Positions 43,195-51,136 of a stretch of DNA of 64,000 nucleotides are shown here, one piece after another. Within the stretch, counting starts at the first letter, position 1. Every line of letters begins with the position of its first letter. Under the pieces are notes generated by a model. It was not told where the DNA came from and made no database searches. It saw only the letters and a list, made by a program, of their open reading frames with translations. This stretch comes from JASHPR01 sp963808705 (GTDB taxonomy: Bacteria > Actinomycetota > Actinomycetes > Streptosporangiales > Streptosporangiaceae). The stretch is taken from contig CAWEHB010000006.1 in NCBI GenBank assembly GCA_963808705.1, positions 124,001 to 188,000 of the forward strand, in the 5' to 3' direction. Position numbers and translations under genes: made by a program.

Positions 43195-43748
43195 CGGCCG
43201 TCTCCGGGCCCGCTGCCCGCGCCGAGCTTGCCCACGCGGTCGAGCACCATGTCGTGCCAGCGCAGTTCGGTCTCGATCCTGGCGATGGCGTGCTCGATGA
43301 TCAGGTCGTCGGCGGCCGTCTGGTCCGGCCCGCCGCGCTGGCGTTCGAAGAACGCCCCCTGGCTGGCCAGCGCCTCGCGGCGGCTGGCGAAGAATCCGCG
43401 CAGCGTGTCCTCGTCGAGGTCGGCGCTCATGGCCAGGGCCAGGTCGACCGGGTCCGGGTGCAGCGCCGCCTCGCGCAGCGCCTCGGCGCGCAGCGCCCGC
43501 AGCTCCCGGCGGCCCTCGCCGGTGATGGCGTAGACGGTGCGGGCGGGCAGGTTTCCCTGCTGTTCGGTCCGCACGGGCTCGATCAGCCCTTCGGCCTGCA
43601 TCCGGTGCAGCGCCGCGTACAGCGACCCGGGCTTCACCTCGGACCACAGCTCGGTGCAGTCGATGCGCGCGTCCCGGCGGATCTGATGCCCGTACATCGG
43701 CCCGTGGCGGGCCAGCGCGCCGAGCACGAACAGGCGGGTGGGGTTCAT
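43191..43748 (-). CDS. PadR-family transcriptional regulator
   Basis: 185 aa. LFVLGALARHGPMYGHQIRRDA, SEVKPGSLYAALHRMQAEGLIEP and RTVYAITGEGRREL form the PadR winged helix; a C-terminal helical part serves dimerisation. Starts 12 bp after a 30-bp perfect palindrome (43761-43790), its likely autoregulatory site. Upstream of and coupled to def. Confidence 0.92.
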   Translation of the reverse strand: MNPTRLFVLGALARHGPMYGHQIRRDARIDCTELWSEVKPGSLYAALHRMQAEGLIEPVRTEQQGNLPARTVYAITGEGRRELRALRAEALREAALHPDPVDLALAMSADLDEDTLRGFFASRREALASQGAFFERQRGGPDQTAADDLIIEHAIARIETELRWHDMVLDRVGKLGAGSGPGDGR

Positions 43749-43760
43749 CCATCTAGTAAA

Positions 43761-43790
43761 TCACGAGCACTCAAATTTGAGTGCTCGTGA
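43761..43790. promoter_or_regulatory. 30-bp perfect palindrome, PadR operator
   Basis: Left arm TCACGAGCACTCAAA (43761-43775) and its exact complement at 43776-43790. Twelve bases from the PadR ATG, where it would cover the promoter. Binding by this PadR is inferred. Confidence 0.75.
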
Positions 43791-44096
43791 CTGAGCGGTC
43801 GGCCTGAGCACGGGGCGCCGCGCCCGAACGGCGAATATCGGCCCGCGCGATGGTGTTCTCTCCTTGGAGGAGGACGGCCGGCTGGTGCAGATCATCGGCA
43901 AGGCGCTCGTGCCCGCCCGCGGTGACGAGATCACCGACGACACGATCGCGAGCCAGAGCAGCGCGAACGCGCGTGAGCCGGGGCCTGCATCCGCGTCCGC
44001 TCACCGCGAACGAAACCTGGAACAAAACCGGGCGGTTTCCTGCTGTAGGGGCTGTAGGTATGTAATCACCTAACAGCTAACCAGGGAAGTGACCTG
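43791..44096. other. Intergenic region before lon
   Basis: About 300 bp. It holds a ClgR-like box (43998-44011), the lon ribosome binding site, and a short frame reading EEDGRLVQIIGKALVPARGDEI that I could not tie to any family. No RNA gene or repeat seen. Confidence 0.6.
43998..44011. promoter_or_regulatory. ClgR-type box upstream of lon
   Basis: CGCTCACCGCGAAC fits the ClgR consensus CGCYNANRGCGWWS at all but one fixed position. ClgR activates lon and clp genes in streptomycetes and corynebacteria. It lies about 85 bp before the lon ATG. Confidence 0.4.
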
Positions 44097-46490
44097 ATGA
44101 GCGAGACCCTCTCTCTGCCGGTGCTGCCGCTCGACAACACTGTCGTGCTGCCGACCATGGTGGTCCCGGTGGAGATCTCGGGGGCCGAGGTCCGCGCCGC
44201 GATCGAGGCGGCGCGGCTGTCGGCGTCTACGCCGAGTGCCCCGGACAGCAGCGCCGCGAAGGACGCCAAGCCCCAGCTGCTGCTGGTGCCCCGAATCGGC
44301 GGCAAGTACTCCTCGATCGGCACGCTCGGCGTCGTCGAGCAGACCGGGCGGCTGCCCAGCGGCGAGCTCGCCGCGGTGATCCGCGGCCAGTCCCGGGTGC
44401 GGATCGGCACCGGGACCGTGGGCCCCGGCGCGGCGCTGTGGGTCGAGGGCACGGTCGTCGACGAGCCGCCCGCCAGCGCGCGGGCGCAGGAGCTGGCCCG
44501 CGAGTACCGCGGCATTGCCACGTCGATCCTGCAGAAGCGCGGCGCGTGGCAGGTCATCGACGCCCTGCAGAACCTCACCGACCCGTCGGCGCTGGCCGAC
44601 AGCGCCGGCTACGCCTCCTACCTGAGCCTGGAGCAGCGGACCGAGCTGCTGGAGACCATCGACCCGGAGCAGCGCCTGGAGCGGCTGACCGGCTGGGCCC
44701 GCGACGCGCTCGCCGAGCTGGACGTGGCCGAGACCATCCAGAACGACGTCCGCGAGGGCATGGAGAAGCAGCAGCGCGAGTTCCTGCTCCGCCAGCAGCT
44801 CGCCGCCATCCGCAAGGAACTGGCCGAGCTGGACGGCAAGCCGGGCACCGAGGAGGACGACTACCGGGCCCGGATCGAGGCCGCCGACCTGCCGGAGAAG
44901 GTGGCCGAGGCGGCGCTGAAGGAGGCCGAGAAGCTCGAGCGCAGCTCGGACCAGTCGCCCGAGGCGAGCTGGATCCGCACCTGGCTGGACACGGTGCTCG
45001 AGATCCCGTGGAACACCCGGACCGACGACGCCTACGACATCGGCGCGGCGCGCGCGGTCCTCGACGCTGACCACGCCGGGCTGGATGACGTGAAGGACCG
45101 GATCATCGAGTACCTGGCGGTCCGCAAGCGCCGGTCGGACAAGGGCCTGACCCTGGTCGGCGGGCGGCGCAGCGGCGCCGTGCTGGCCCTGACCGGCCCG
45201 CCGGGCGTGGGCAAGACCTCGCTGGGCGAGTCGGTGGCCCGGGCCATGGGCCGCAAGTTCGCCCGCGTGGCGCTCGGCGGCGTCCGGGACGAGGCCGAGA
45301 TCCGCGGCCACCGGCGTACCTACGTCGGCGCGCTGCCCGGCCGGATCGTGCGGGCGGTCCGCGAGGCCGGGTCCATGAACCCGGTGATCCTGCTGGACGA
45401 GGTGGACAAGCTCGGCGCCGACTACCGCGGTGACCCGACGGCCGCCTTGCTCGAGGTGCTGGACCCGGCGCAGAACCACACCTTCCGCGACCACTACCTC
45501 GAGGTCGAGCTGGACCTGTCCGACGTGCTGTTCATCGCGACCGCGAACGTGGCCGAGGCCATTCCGGAGCCGCTGATGGACCGCATGGAGCCGATCGCGC
45601 TGGACGGCTACACCGAGGCCGAGAAGGTGACGATCGCCCAGGGCCACCTGCTGCCACGGCAGCTGGAGCGGGCCGGGCTCGACGCCGGCGACGTCACGGT
45701 GACCGACGAGGCGCTGCACCGGCTGGCCGCCGAGTACACCCGCGAGGCGGGCGTGCGCGCGCTGGAGCGGAGCATCGCCCGGGTACTGCGGAAGATCGCG
45801 GCGCGGCTCGCTTCCGGCGAGGCGCAGCTCCCGGTCACGGTCGGCCCGGACGACCTGCACGGCTACCTCGGCCACCCGCGGCACACCCCGGAGTCGGCCG
45901 AGCGGACCGCCGTGCCGGGCGTGGCGACCGGGCTCGCGGTCACCGGCGCCGGCGGCGACGTCCTGTTCATCGAGGCGTCGCTGGCCGATCCGGAGACCGG
46001 CAGTACCGGGGTCACGCTGACCGGCCAGCTGGGTGACGTGATGAAGGAGTCCGCCCAGATCGCGCTGTCCTACCTGCGCTCGCACGGCGCGGAGCTGGAA
46101 CTGCCGGTCGGCGACCTGAAGGACCGGGGCGTGCACGTCCACGTGCCGGCCGGAGCGGTGCCGAAGGACGGCCCGAGCGCCGGGGTCACCATGACCACCG
46201 CGCTGGCGTCGCTGCTGTCCGGCCGGCTGGTGCGCAGCGACGTCGCGATGACCGGCGAGGTGTCGCTGACCGGCCGGGTGCTGCCGATCGGCGGGGTGAA
46301 GCAGAAGCTGCTCGCCGCGCACCGGGCCGGCATCACCACCGTGCTGATCCCCAAGCGCAACGAGCCCGACCTGGAGGACGTGCCCGAGGGCGTGCGGGAG
46401 CAGCTGGAGATCCACCCGGTCACCGACGTGCGCGAGGTGCTGGAGCTGGCGCTCGAGCCCGCGACGTCGCGGTCGGCGGTCGCCGCCTGA
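44097..46490 (+). CDS. lon: ATP-dependent protease Lon
   Basis: 797 aa. N-terminal substrate-binding domain (LPVLPLDNTVVLPTMVVPV), coiled-coil (KQQREFLLRQQLAAIRKEL), AAA+ module with Walker A at residues 367-374 (GPPGVGKT) and Walker B NPVILLDEVDKLG, then the protease domain with the Ser-Lys dyad: S694 in PKDGPSAGV and K737 in GGVKQKLLAAHRAGI. Degrades misfolded and regulatory proteins in the cytoplasm as a hexamer. AGGGAAG precedes the ATG. Single-gene unit ended by the terminator at 46515. Confidence 0.97.
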   Translation: MSETLSLPVLPLDNTVVLPTMVVPVEISGAEVRAAIEAARLSASTPSAPDSSAAKDAKPQLLLVPRIGGKYSSIGTLGVVEQTGRLPSGELAAVIRGQSRVRIGTGTVGPGAALWVEGTVVDEPPASARAQELAREYRGIATSILQKRGAWQVIDALQNLTDPSALADSAGYASYLSLEQRTELLETIDPEQRLERLTGWARDALAELDVAETIQNDVREGMEKQQREFLLRQQLAAIRKELAELDGKPGTEEDDYRARIEAADLPEKVAEAALKEAEKLERSSDQSPEASWIRTWLDTVLEIPWNTRTDDAYDIGAARAVLDADHAGLDDVKDRIIEYLAVRKRRSDKGLTLVGGRRSGAVLALTGPPGVGKTSLGESVARAMGRKFARVALGGVRDEAEIRGHRRTYVGALPGRIVRAVREAGSMNPVILLDEVDKLGADYRGDPTAALLEVLDPAQNHTFRDHYLEVELDLSDVLFIATANVAEAIPEPLMDRMEPIALDGYTEAEKVTIAQGHLLPRQLERAGLDAGDVTVTDEALHRLAAEYTREAGVRALERSIARVLRKIAARLASGEAQLPVTVGPDDLHGYLGHPRHTPESAERTAVPGVATGLAVTGAGGDVLFIEASLADPETGSTGVTLTGQLGDVMKESAQIALSYLRSHGAELELPVGDLKDRGVHVHVPAGAVPKDGPSAGVTMTTALASLLSGRLVRSDVAMTGEVSLTGRVLPIGGVKQKLLAAHRAGITTVLIPKRNEPDLEDVPEGVREQLEIHPVTDVREVLELALEPATSRSAVAA

Positions 46491-46514
46491 CCAGGGCCGC
46501 GGCCTGATCGCACA

Positions 46515-46551
46515 GGGCCGCCCGGGCCATTGAGCCCGGGCGGCCCTTTTT
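46515..46551 (+). terminator. Rho-independent terminator of lon
   Basis: Perfect 13-bp GC stem (46515-46527 with 46534-46546), loop CATTGA, then T5. The T-tract overlaps the stop codon of the convergent MocR gene, for which the stem can also serve. Confidence 0.93.
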
Positions 46552-47854
46552 AGTCGCTGCGGCGCGGCCTGCGGGCCAGGCACTCGGCGATGTCGGCCGC
46601 CAGCCGGGCGGCTTCCGCGCCGGTCAGCGTCCCGGTGCCGATCCGGATCCCGGGCGGGCTGGCGATCCGGAACCGCTCGCCCGGCGCCACCGCCCAGCCG
46701 CGCTCCAGCAGCCCGCCGATGACGGCGGGCTCGTCGGCGACCGGCACCCAGACCGCGAGGCCGGACCGCCCGGTGGCCGGCACGCCCCGGGCGGCCAGCG
46801 CGTCGATCAGGTCACCGCGGCGCCGCGCGTACTCGGCGGCGGCCCGGGCGAGCAGCCGGCCGACGGCGGGGTCTGCCCACAGCCCGGCCACGATCTCCTG
46901 GAGCAGCCCGCTCACCCAGCCGGTGCCGAGCGCCTGCCGTCCCTCGACCCGGGAGACGGTGACGGCGTCGCCCGCGAGCGCGGCCAGCCGGAGGTCAGGG
47001 CCAAGAGATTTGGAGACAGAACGGATGGTCGCCCACTGCTGTGCCCCGCCCGCGACGGTGTGGGCCGCGGCTCCCGAGACCGGGCCCGCGTGGTCGTCCT
47101 CGATGACCCCGACGCCGGGCCGGTCAGCGAGCAGCGCGCTCAGCTCGCCGGCTCGCCCGGTGTCCCAGGCCGCGCCGGTCGGGGCCTGGGCCCGGGGGGT
47201 GAACAGGACCGCCTGGCAGCCGCGGTCCAGCGCGGCCCGCAGCGCGCCCGGCCGGACGCCGAGCTCGTCCACGGCCATGGGCACGGCGCCCAGGTTCATC
47301 GCGGTCAGCAGGTCGAGTACCGGAGGGTAGCCGGGGTCCTCCACGGCGACCCGGTCACCCGGCCGCAACCACGCCTGCAGCACCCGCTCCACCCCGTCGA
47401 GCGCACCGCCCACCACGGCCAGGTGCTGCGGGTCGATGCCGTCGGCCCGGAACTGCTCGGCCGCCAGGCGGCCCAGGCGCGGCAGGACCGGGGGGTCGCC
47501 GTAGAGCCGGGCCGGCGGCGTCACCGCGGGCAGGCCCGGCAGCAGCGCCGGATCGGGACTGCCCGCGAGCAGGCTGCGCACCCCGGCCGGCACCACGAGC
47601 GCCGGCCGGGGGCCGATCGGCGGGGCCCCGGTGATCCGGGTCCCGGCACGGCCGTTCCCCCGGGCGATCCCCTTCTCGCGCAGCTCGCGGTAGGCGGCGG
47701 CCACGGTCACCGGGCTCAGGCCCAGCTCGGCGGCCAGCCCCCGCACCGGGGGCAGCGCCACGCCGGGCGCGACCCGGCGCTCGCGCACCGCGGTCTCGAC
47801 GTCGCGGGATATCTCGCCGGCGTTCCGCCCCTGCGGCCGATATTGTATCAGCAT
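46550..47854 (-). CDS. MocR/PdxR-type regulator (GntR HTH + aminotransferase domain)
   Basis: 434 aa. N-terminal GntR winged helix (residues 10-75: VETAVRERRVAPGVALPPVRGLA, LSPVTVAAAYRELREKG). The rest is a fold-type I aminotransferase with VAVEDPGYPPVLDLL, IEDDHAG and the PLP-lysine motif RSVSKSLGPDLR. Such proteins sense pyridoxal phosphate or an amino-acid adduct and control B6 or GABA genes. Divergent from a GNAT gene and a truncated PNPOx-like gene, which fits a vitamin B6-linked regulator. Confidence 0.9.
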   Translation of the reverse strand: MLIQYRPQGRNAGEISRDVETAVRERRVAPGVALPPVRGLAAELGLSPVTVAAAYRELREKGIARGNGRAGTRITGAPPIGPRPALVVPAGVRSLLAGSPDPALLPGLPAVTPPARLYGDPPVLPRLGRLAAEQFRADGIDPQHLAVVGGALDGVERVLQAWLRPGDRVAVEDPGYPPVLDLLTAMNLGAVPMAVDELGVRPGALRAALDRGCQAVLFTPRAQAPTGAAWDTGRAGELSALLADRPGVGVIEDDHAGPVSGAAAHTVAGGAQQWATIRSVSKSLGPDLRLAALAGDAVTVSRVEGRQALGTGWVSGLLQEIVAGLWADPAVGRLLARAAAEYARRRGDLIDALAARGVPATGRSGLAVWVPVADEPAVIGGLLERGWAVAPGERFRIASPPGIRIGTGTLTGAEAARLAADIAECLARRPRRSD

Positions 47855-47860
47855 AAATAA

Positions 47861-47880
47861 ATTATGTTCTGTAACGTAAT
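47861..47880. promoter_or_regulatory. AT-rich divergent promoter with imperfect inverted repeat
   Basis: ATTATGT-N6-ACGTAAT, in a 55-bp gap that is strikingly AT-rich for this genome. Between the MocR and GNAT starts, so a likely MocR site and shared promoter. Confidence 0.45.
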
Positions 47881-47909
47881 CGCCGTCAACCTCTCAGGGA
47901 GGCCCTGCG

Positions 47910-48575
47910 ATGATCACGCTCCCCCAGCTTGACGGCCGGCACGTCCGGCTCGAGCCGCTGCACCGCCGGCATGCCGCCGGCCTGGCCGAAGCGGCCGCCG
48001 CCGACCCGTCGCTCTACCGGTGGACCCAGGTGCCGCAGGGACGGGCCGCGGCCGCCGGGTACATCGAGGCGGCGCTGGCCCAGCGGGACACGGGCACGGC
48101 GGTGCCGTTCGCCGTCGTCCGGGCCGGTGACGGCGCGGTCATCGGCTCCACCAGGTTCTGGGACCTCCAGTGGTGGCCGTGGCCGCCGGACCACCCCCGC
48201 TACCTGCTCGGCGACGGCCCGGACACGTGCGAGATCGGGCACACCTGGCTGGCCCGCTCGGCGATCGGCACGGCCGCGAACACCGAGATGAAGTTGCTCA
48301 TGCTCGGGCACGCGTTCGAAACCTGGCGGGTGCAGTCGGTGTGCCTGCACACCGACGCCCGCAACGAGCGCTCGCGGCAGGCCATGGAACGGATCGGGGC
48401 GCAGTTCGAGGGCATCCTCCGGGCGCACCGGCTGGCGGCCGACGCCATCCCGCGGGACTCGGCCCGCTACTCGATCACGGCACCGGAGTGGCCGGGGGTG
48501 GAGCGCCGGCTCGCGGAGAGGCTCGCCGCGCGCGAGGGGCCCGCCGTGCGCGGGGAACTAGCGCCCCAGCCATGA
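47910..48575 (+). CDS. GNAT family N-acetyltransferase (RimJ/RimL type)
   Basis: 221 aa, AGGGAGG 7 bp before the ATG. LDGRHVRLEPLHRRHAAGLAEAA (N-terminal strand/helix), VIGSTRFWDLQ, EIGHTWLARSAIGTAANTEMKLLMLGHAF and VCLHTDARNERSRQAMERIGAQFEG are the RimJ/RimL motifs A-B. Acetylates an amine on a protein or small molecule using acetyl-CoA. Divergent from MocR; its stop overlaps the next start. Confidence 0.9.
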   Translation: MITLPQLDGRHVRLEPLHRRHAAGLAEAAAADPSLYRWTQVPQGRAAAAGYIEAALAQRDTGTAVPFAVVRAGDGAVIGSTRFWDLQWWPWPPDHPRYLLGDGPDTCEIGHTWLARSAIGTAANTEMKLLMLGHAFETWRVQSVCLHTDARNERSRQAMERIGAQFEGILRAHRLAADAIPRDSARYSITAPEWPGVERRLAERLAAREGPAVRGELAPQP

Positions 48576-48766
48576 GCGAGCCGTCGCGGCTGGCGCGGGT
48601 GCGCCGCAAGCCGGACCGGGCCCGCTACGAGGCCGCGGCCGCGCACGCCGTGCTGGACGCGGCCCCCTTCTGCCACGTGGCCACCGTCCGGCGCGGGCGC
48701 CCGGTGGTCCTGCCGATGGTGCACCCCGCCCCCATGGCGCTCCTCGGTCGCGTCAGCTGGCGCTGA
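48572..48766 (+). pseudogene. Truncated pyridoxamine-5'-phosphate-oxidase-like gene
   Basis: ATG overlaps the GNAT stop (ATGA). Reads ARYEAAAAHAVLDAAPFCHVATVRRGRPVVLP, the N-terminus of the FMN-binding PNPOx-like family (about 200 aa normally), then breaks off after 50 residues into unrelated text and stops inside the 3' end of the TetR gene. The FMN-binding part is missing, so non-functional unless the short peptide has another role. Confidence 0.65.
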
Positions 48767-49418
48767 CCGGCCGCGGGCGCAGGCCGTCCAGGACGACCCC
48801 GAGTAGCCGGTCCCGCTGGCCGGGGTCGGTGGGCGCGTACTGGGCGGCGAGGTTGACCGCGTGCACCAGCCTGATCAGGTCCTTGGCGTTGGCGTCCGGG
48901 CGCACCGCTCCGGCCTCCTGCGCGCGGGCAAGCAGGGCTTCCGCTGCCTCACGGATGACCGTGGAGCAGGACGACAGCAGGTCTGAATCCTTGTCCATCG
49001 TGGCCAGCAGCGCCGTGGTCAGGCTGTGCTTCGTGCTGCTGAAGTCGACCAGGACCCGCAGCCAGGCGGCGAGCGCCTCGTCCGGCGCGTCGGAATCCAG
49101 CTGCTGCTGCGCCGCGACGCGGACCGCCTCGACCTGATCGCGGTAGACGGCCTCCAGCAGCGCCTGGCGGGTCGGGAAGTGGCGGTAGAGCGTGCCGATC
49201 CCGACGCCGGCCCGGCGCGCGATCTCCTCCAGCGACACGTCGTCGGCTCCATGCTCGGCAAACGCCGCCGCCGCCGCGCTCAGCAGCCGCCCGTAGTTGC
49301 GCTGGGCGTCGGCGCGCATCGGCCGCGGCTCCCCCGCCTGGGCCGGGGCGGGCTTCGCGGCCTGGGCCGGGGCGGGCTTCGCGGCCTGAGCCGGGGCGGG
49401 CACGCGGGTCGTGCTCAT
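48753..49418 (-). CDS. TetR-family regulator
   Basis: 221 aa from ATG 49418. The N-terminal 35 residues are three repeats of P-A-P-A-Q-A-A-K, then the HTH: LLSAAAAAFAEHGADDVSLEEIARRAGVGIGTLYRHFPTR. Ligand domain with the SBP-type helix layout. Divergent from the MFS exporter; two palindromes lie between (49471, 49496). Likely represses the exporter. Confidence 0.92.
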   Translation of the reverse strand: MSTTRVPAPAQAAKPAPAQAAKPAPAQAGEPRPMRADAQRNYGRLLSAAAAAFAEHGADDVSLEEIARRAGVGIGTLYRHFPTRQALLEAVYRDQVEAVRVAAQQQLDSDAPDEALAAWLRVLVDFSSTKHSLTTALLATMDKDSDLLSSCSTVIREAAEALLARAQEAGAVRPDANAKDLIRLVHAVNLAAQYAPTDPGQRDRLLGVVLDGLRPRPVSAS

Positions 49419-49462
49419 CGGCCCTCGCCTGACGCGCTCATCAGTCACCACCAGAATTCGGG

Positions 49463-49508
49463 TTGCAAAGCGGAGGGTACCTCCGTATAGTTATCGGAGG
49501 CGACCTCC
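49463..49508 (+). promoter_or_regulatory. MFS promoter with two TetR-type operators
   Basis: TTGCAA (49463-49468), 17-bp spacer, TATAGT (49486-49491): a good sigma-70 type promoter. The palindrome CGGAGG-GTA-CCTCCG (49471-49485) fills the spacer exactly, and GGAGG-CGA-CCTCC (49496-49508) covers the start of transcription. Bound repressor would block RNA polymerase. Confidence 0.75.
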
Positions 49509-49592
49509 ACTTACATGGTAGCCAACGCGGGCCAGGTCCGCGGACATTCCCGCCGCATGGCCCGCCCACAGCATCTCTCCAGAAGGGGATCA

Positions 49593-51074
49593 ATGTCGAC
49601 TTCGTCGATAGCGCAGGTCACGACCGCCGGACGACGGCGCACCGCACGCCGCCCGGACCGCCGGGGAGTCGCCCTGGCCCTCGTGCTCGGCGCCCAGCTC
49701 ATGATCATCCTCGACCTGACCGTGGTGAACATCGCGCTGCCGAACATCGCCCGCGGTCTGGGCTTCTCCGAGCCCAGCCTGTCCTGGGTACTGAATGCCT
49801 ACACGCTGACCTTCGGCGGCCTGCTGCTGCTCGGCGGGCGAGCCGGCGACATCCTCGGCAGGCGGCGGGTCTTCATCGCGGGCATCGCGCTGTTCACCGC
49901 CGCCTCGCTGGCCGGCGGGCTCGCGACCTCTGCGGCCTGGCTGCTCGCCGCCCGCGCCGCCCAGGGCGTCGGGGGCGCCTTCGCCTCGCCCGCGGTGCTG
50001 GCGCTGATCGCGGCCAGCTTCGCCGAGGGCCGGGAGCGGACCCGCGCGCTCAGCATCTACACCGCGGTCGCCATGGGCGGCGGGTCCCTCGGCCTCGTGC
50101 TCGGCGGCGTGATCACCGAGTGGGTGTCCTGGCGCTGGGTGCTGTTCGTCAACGTGCCCATCGGCATCGCCGTGGCCCTCACCGCACCGCTGTTCCTGCC
50201 CGAGTCGCAGCGCCAGCCCGGCCGGTTCGACATCGTCGGCGCGCTCACCTCGACCGCCGGCATGACCGCGCTCGTCTACGGCTTCATCCAGGCCGCCTCG
50301 CACGGCTGGGGCGACTCCGTGGCCCTGGCCGCGTTCGCGGCGGCGGCCGTGTTCCTCGCGGTGTTCCTGGTCAACGAGTCCCGGGCCGTCCAGCCGATCA
50401 CCCCGCTGCGGCTGTTCGCCGACCGCGGGCGCGCCGGCTCCTACCTCACGCGGTTGCTGCTGGTGGCCGGCATGTTCGGGATGTTCTACTTCCTCACCCA
50501 GTTCGTCCAGGACATCCTGGGCTTCAGCCCGCTGCAGGCCGGGTTCTCGTTCCTCCCGATGACCGCCGCGCTGTTCGCCGTGTCGCGCCTGTCTCCCCGG
50601 CTGCTCGCCCGGTTCGGTGCCAGGCCGCTCATGGTGGCCGGCCTGCTGCCCGCGGTCGCCGGCATGACCTGGCTGTCCCGGATCTCGCCGGGCACCGACT
50701 ACGTGTCCGGCGTCCTCGGCCCGATGCTGCTGCTCGGCGCCGGGATGGGGGTGGCCTTCGTGCCGCTGACCATGGCCTCGCTGGCCGGCGTGCGGCCGCA
50801 GGACTCGGGGGCCGCGTCCAGCATGGTCAACGTGACCCAGCAGGTCGGCGGGTCGCTGGGGCTGGCGATCCTGGTGACCGCGTTCGCCAGCGCGACCAGG
50901 AACGCGGTCCGCCACCCGGCGGCCCACCTGACCTCGCTGGCGCAGGCGCCCCAGCAGGTCATCGTGCACGGCATGGCCAGCGCCTTCACGCTCGCGGCGG
51001 TCTTCGACGTCCTCGCGCTGCTGATCGTGCTGCTGGTCATCCGCGACCGCGCCCCGCAGCCCGCGCAGGCCTGA
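49593..51074 (+). CDS. MFS transporter, DHA2 (EmrB/QacA) type
   Basis: 493 aa, AGAAGGGG before the ATG. IILDLTVVNIALPNIARGLGF (helix 1, DHA2 motif), WVLNAYTLTFGGLLLLGGRAGDILGRRRVF (loop 2-3), GGVITEWVSWRWVLFVNVP, and about 14 helices. Drug or metabolite efflux with protons. Alternative upstream starts lack a ribosome binding site. Controlled by the divergent TetR; terminator at 51098. Confidence 0.92.
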   Translation: MSTSSIAQVTTAGRRRTARRPDRRGVALALVLGAQLMIILDLTVVNIALPNIARGLGFSEPSLSWVLNAYTLTFGGLLLLGGRAGDILGRRRVFIAGIALFTAASLAGGLATSAAWLLAARAAQGVGGAFASPAVLALIAASFAEGRERTRALSIYTAVAMGGGSLGLVLGGVITEWVSWRWVLFVNVPIGIAVALTAPLFLPESQRQPGRFDIVGALTSTAGMTALVYGFIQAASHGWGDSVALAAFAAAAVFLAVFLVNESRAVQPITPLRLFADRGRAGSYLTRLLLVAGMFGMFYFLTQFVQDILGFSPLQAGFSFLPMTAALFAVSRLSPRLLARFGARPLMVAGLLPAVAGMTWLSRISPGTDYVSGVLGPMLLLGAGMGVAFVPLTMASLAGVRPQDSGAASSMVNVTQQVGGSLGLAILVTAFASATRNAVRHPAAHLTSLAQAPQQVIVHGMASAFTLAAVFDVLALLIVLLVIRDRAPQPAQA

Positions 51075-51097
51075 CCCCGGGCCCGGCGGAAGCCGGT

Positions 51098-51131
51098 CAA
51101 AGCACGCTGCTGTCCGCGGCAGCGTGCTTTG
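51098..51131. terminator. Bidirectional stem-loop terminator
   Basis: CAAAGCACGCTGC (51098-51110) pairs perfectly with GCAGCGTGCTTTG (51119-51131), loop 8 nt, with short A and T runs at the base. Lies between the convergent MFS and membrane-protein genes. Confidence 0.85.
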
Positions 51132-51136
51132 ACCTT

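Noticed and set aside
43761..43790. HspR/HAIR box (CTTGAGT-N7-ACTCAAG) controlling lon
   Set aside because: The palindrome has the half-sites in the inverse order and lies next to PadR, 300 bp from lon.
44070..46583. 837-codon minus-strand frame opposite lon
   Set aside because: Pure shadow of lon; no recognisable domain and lon's motifs are complete on the other strand.
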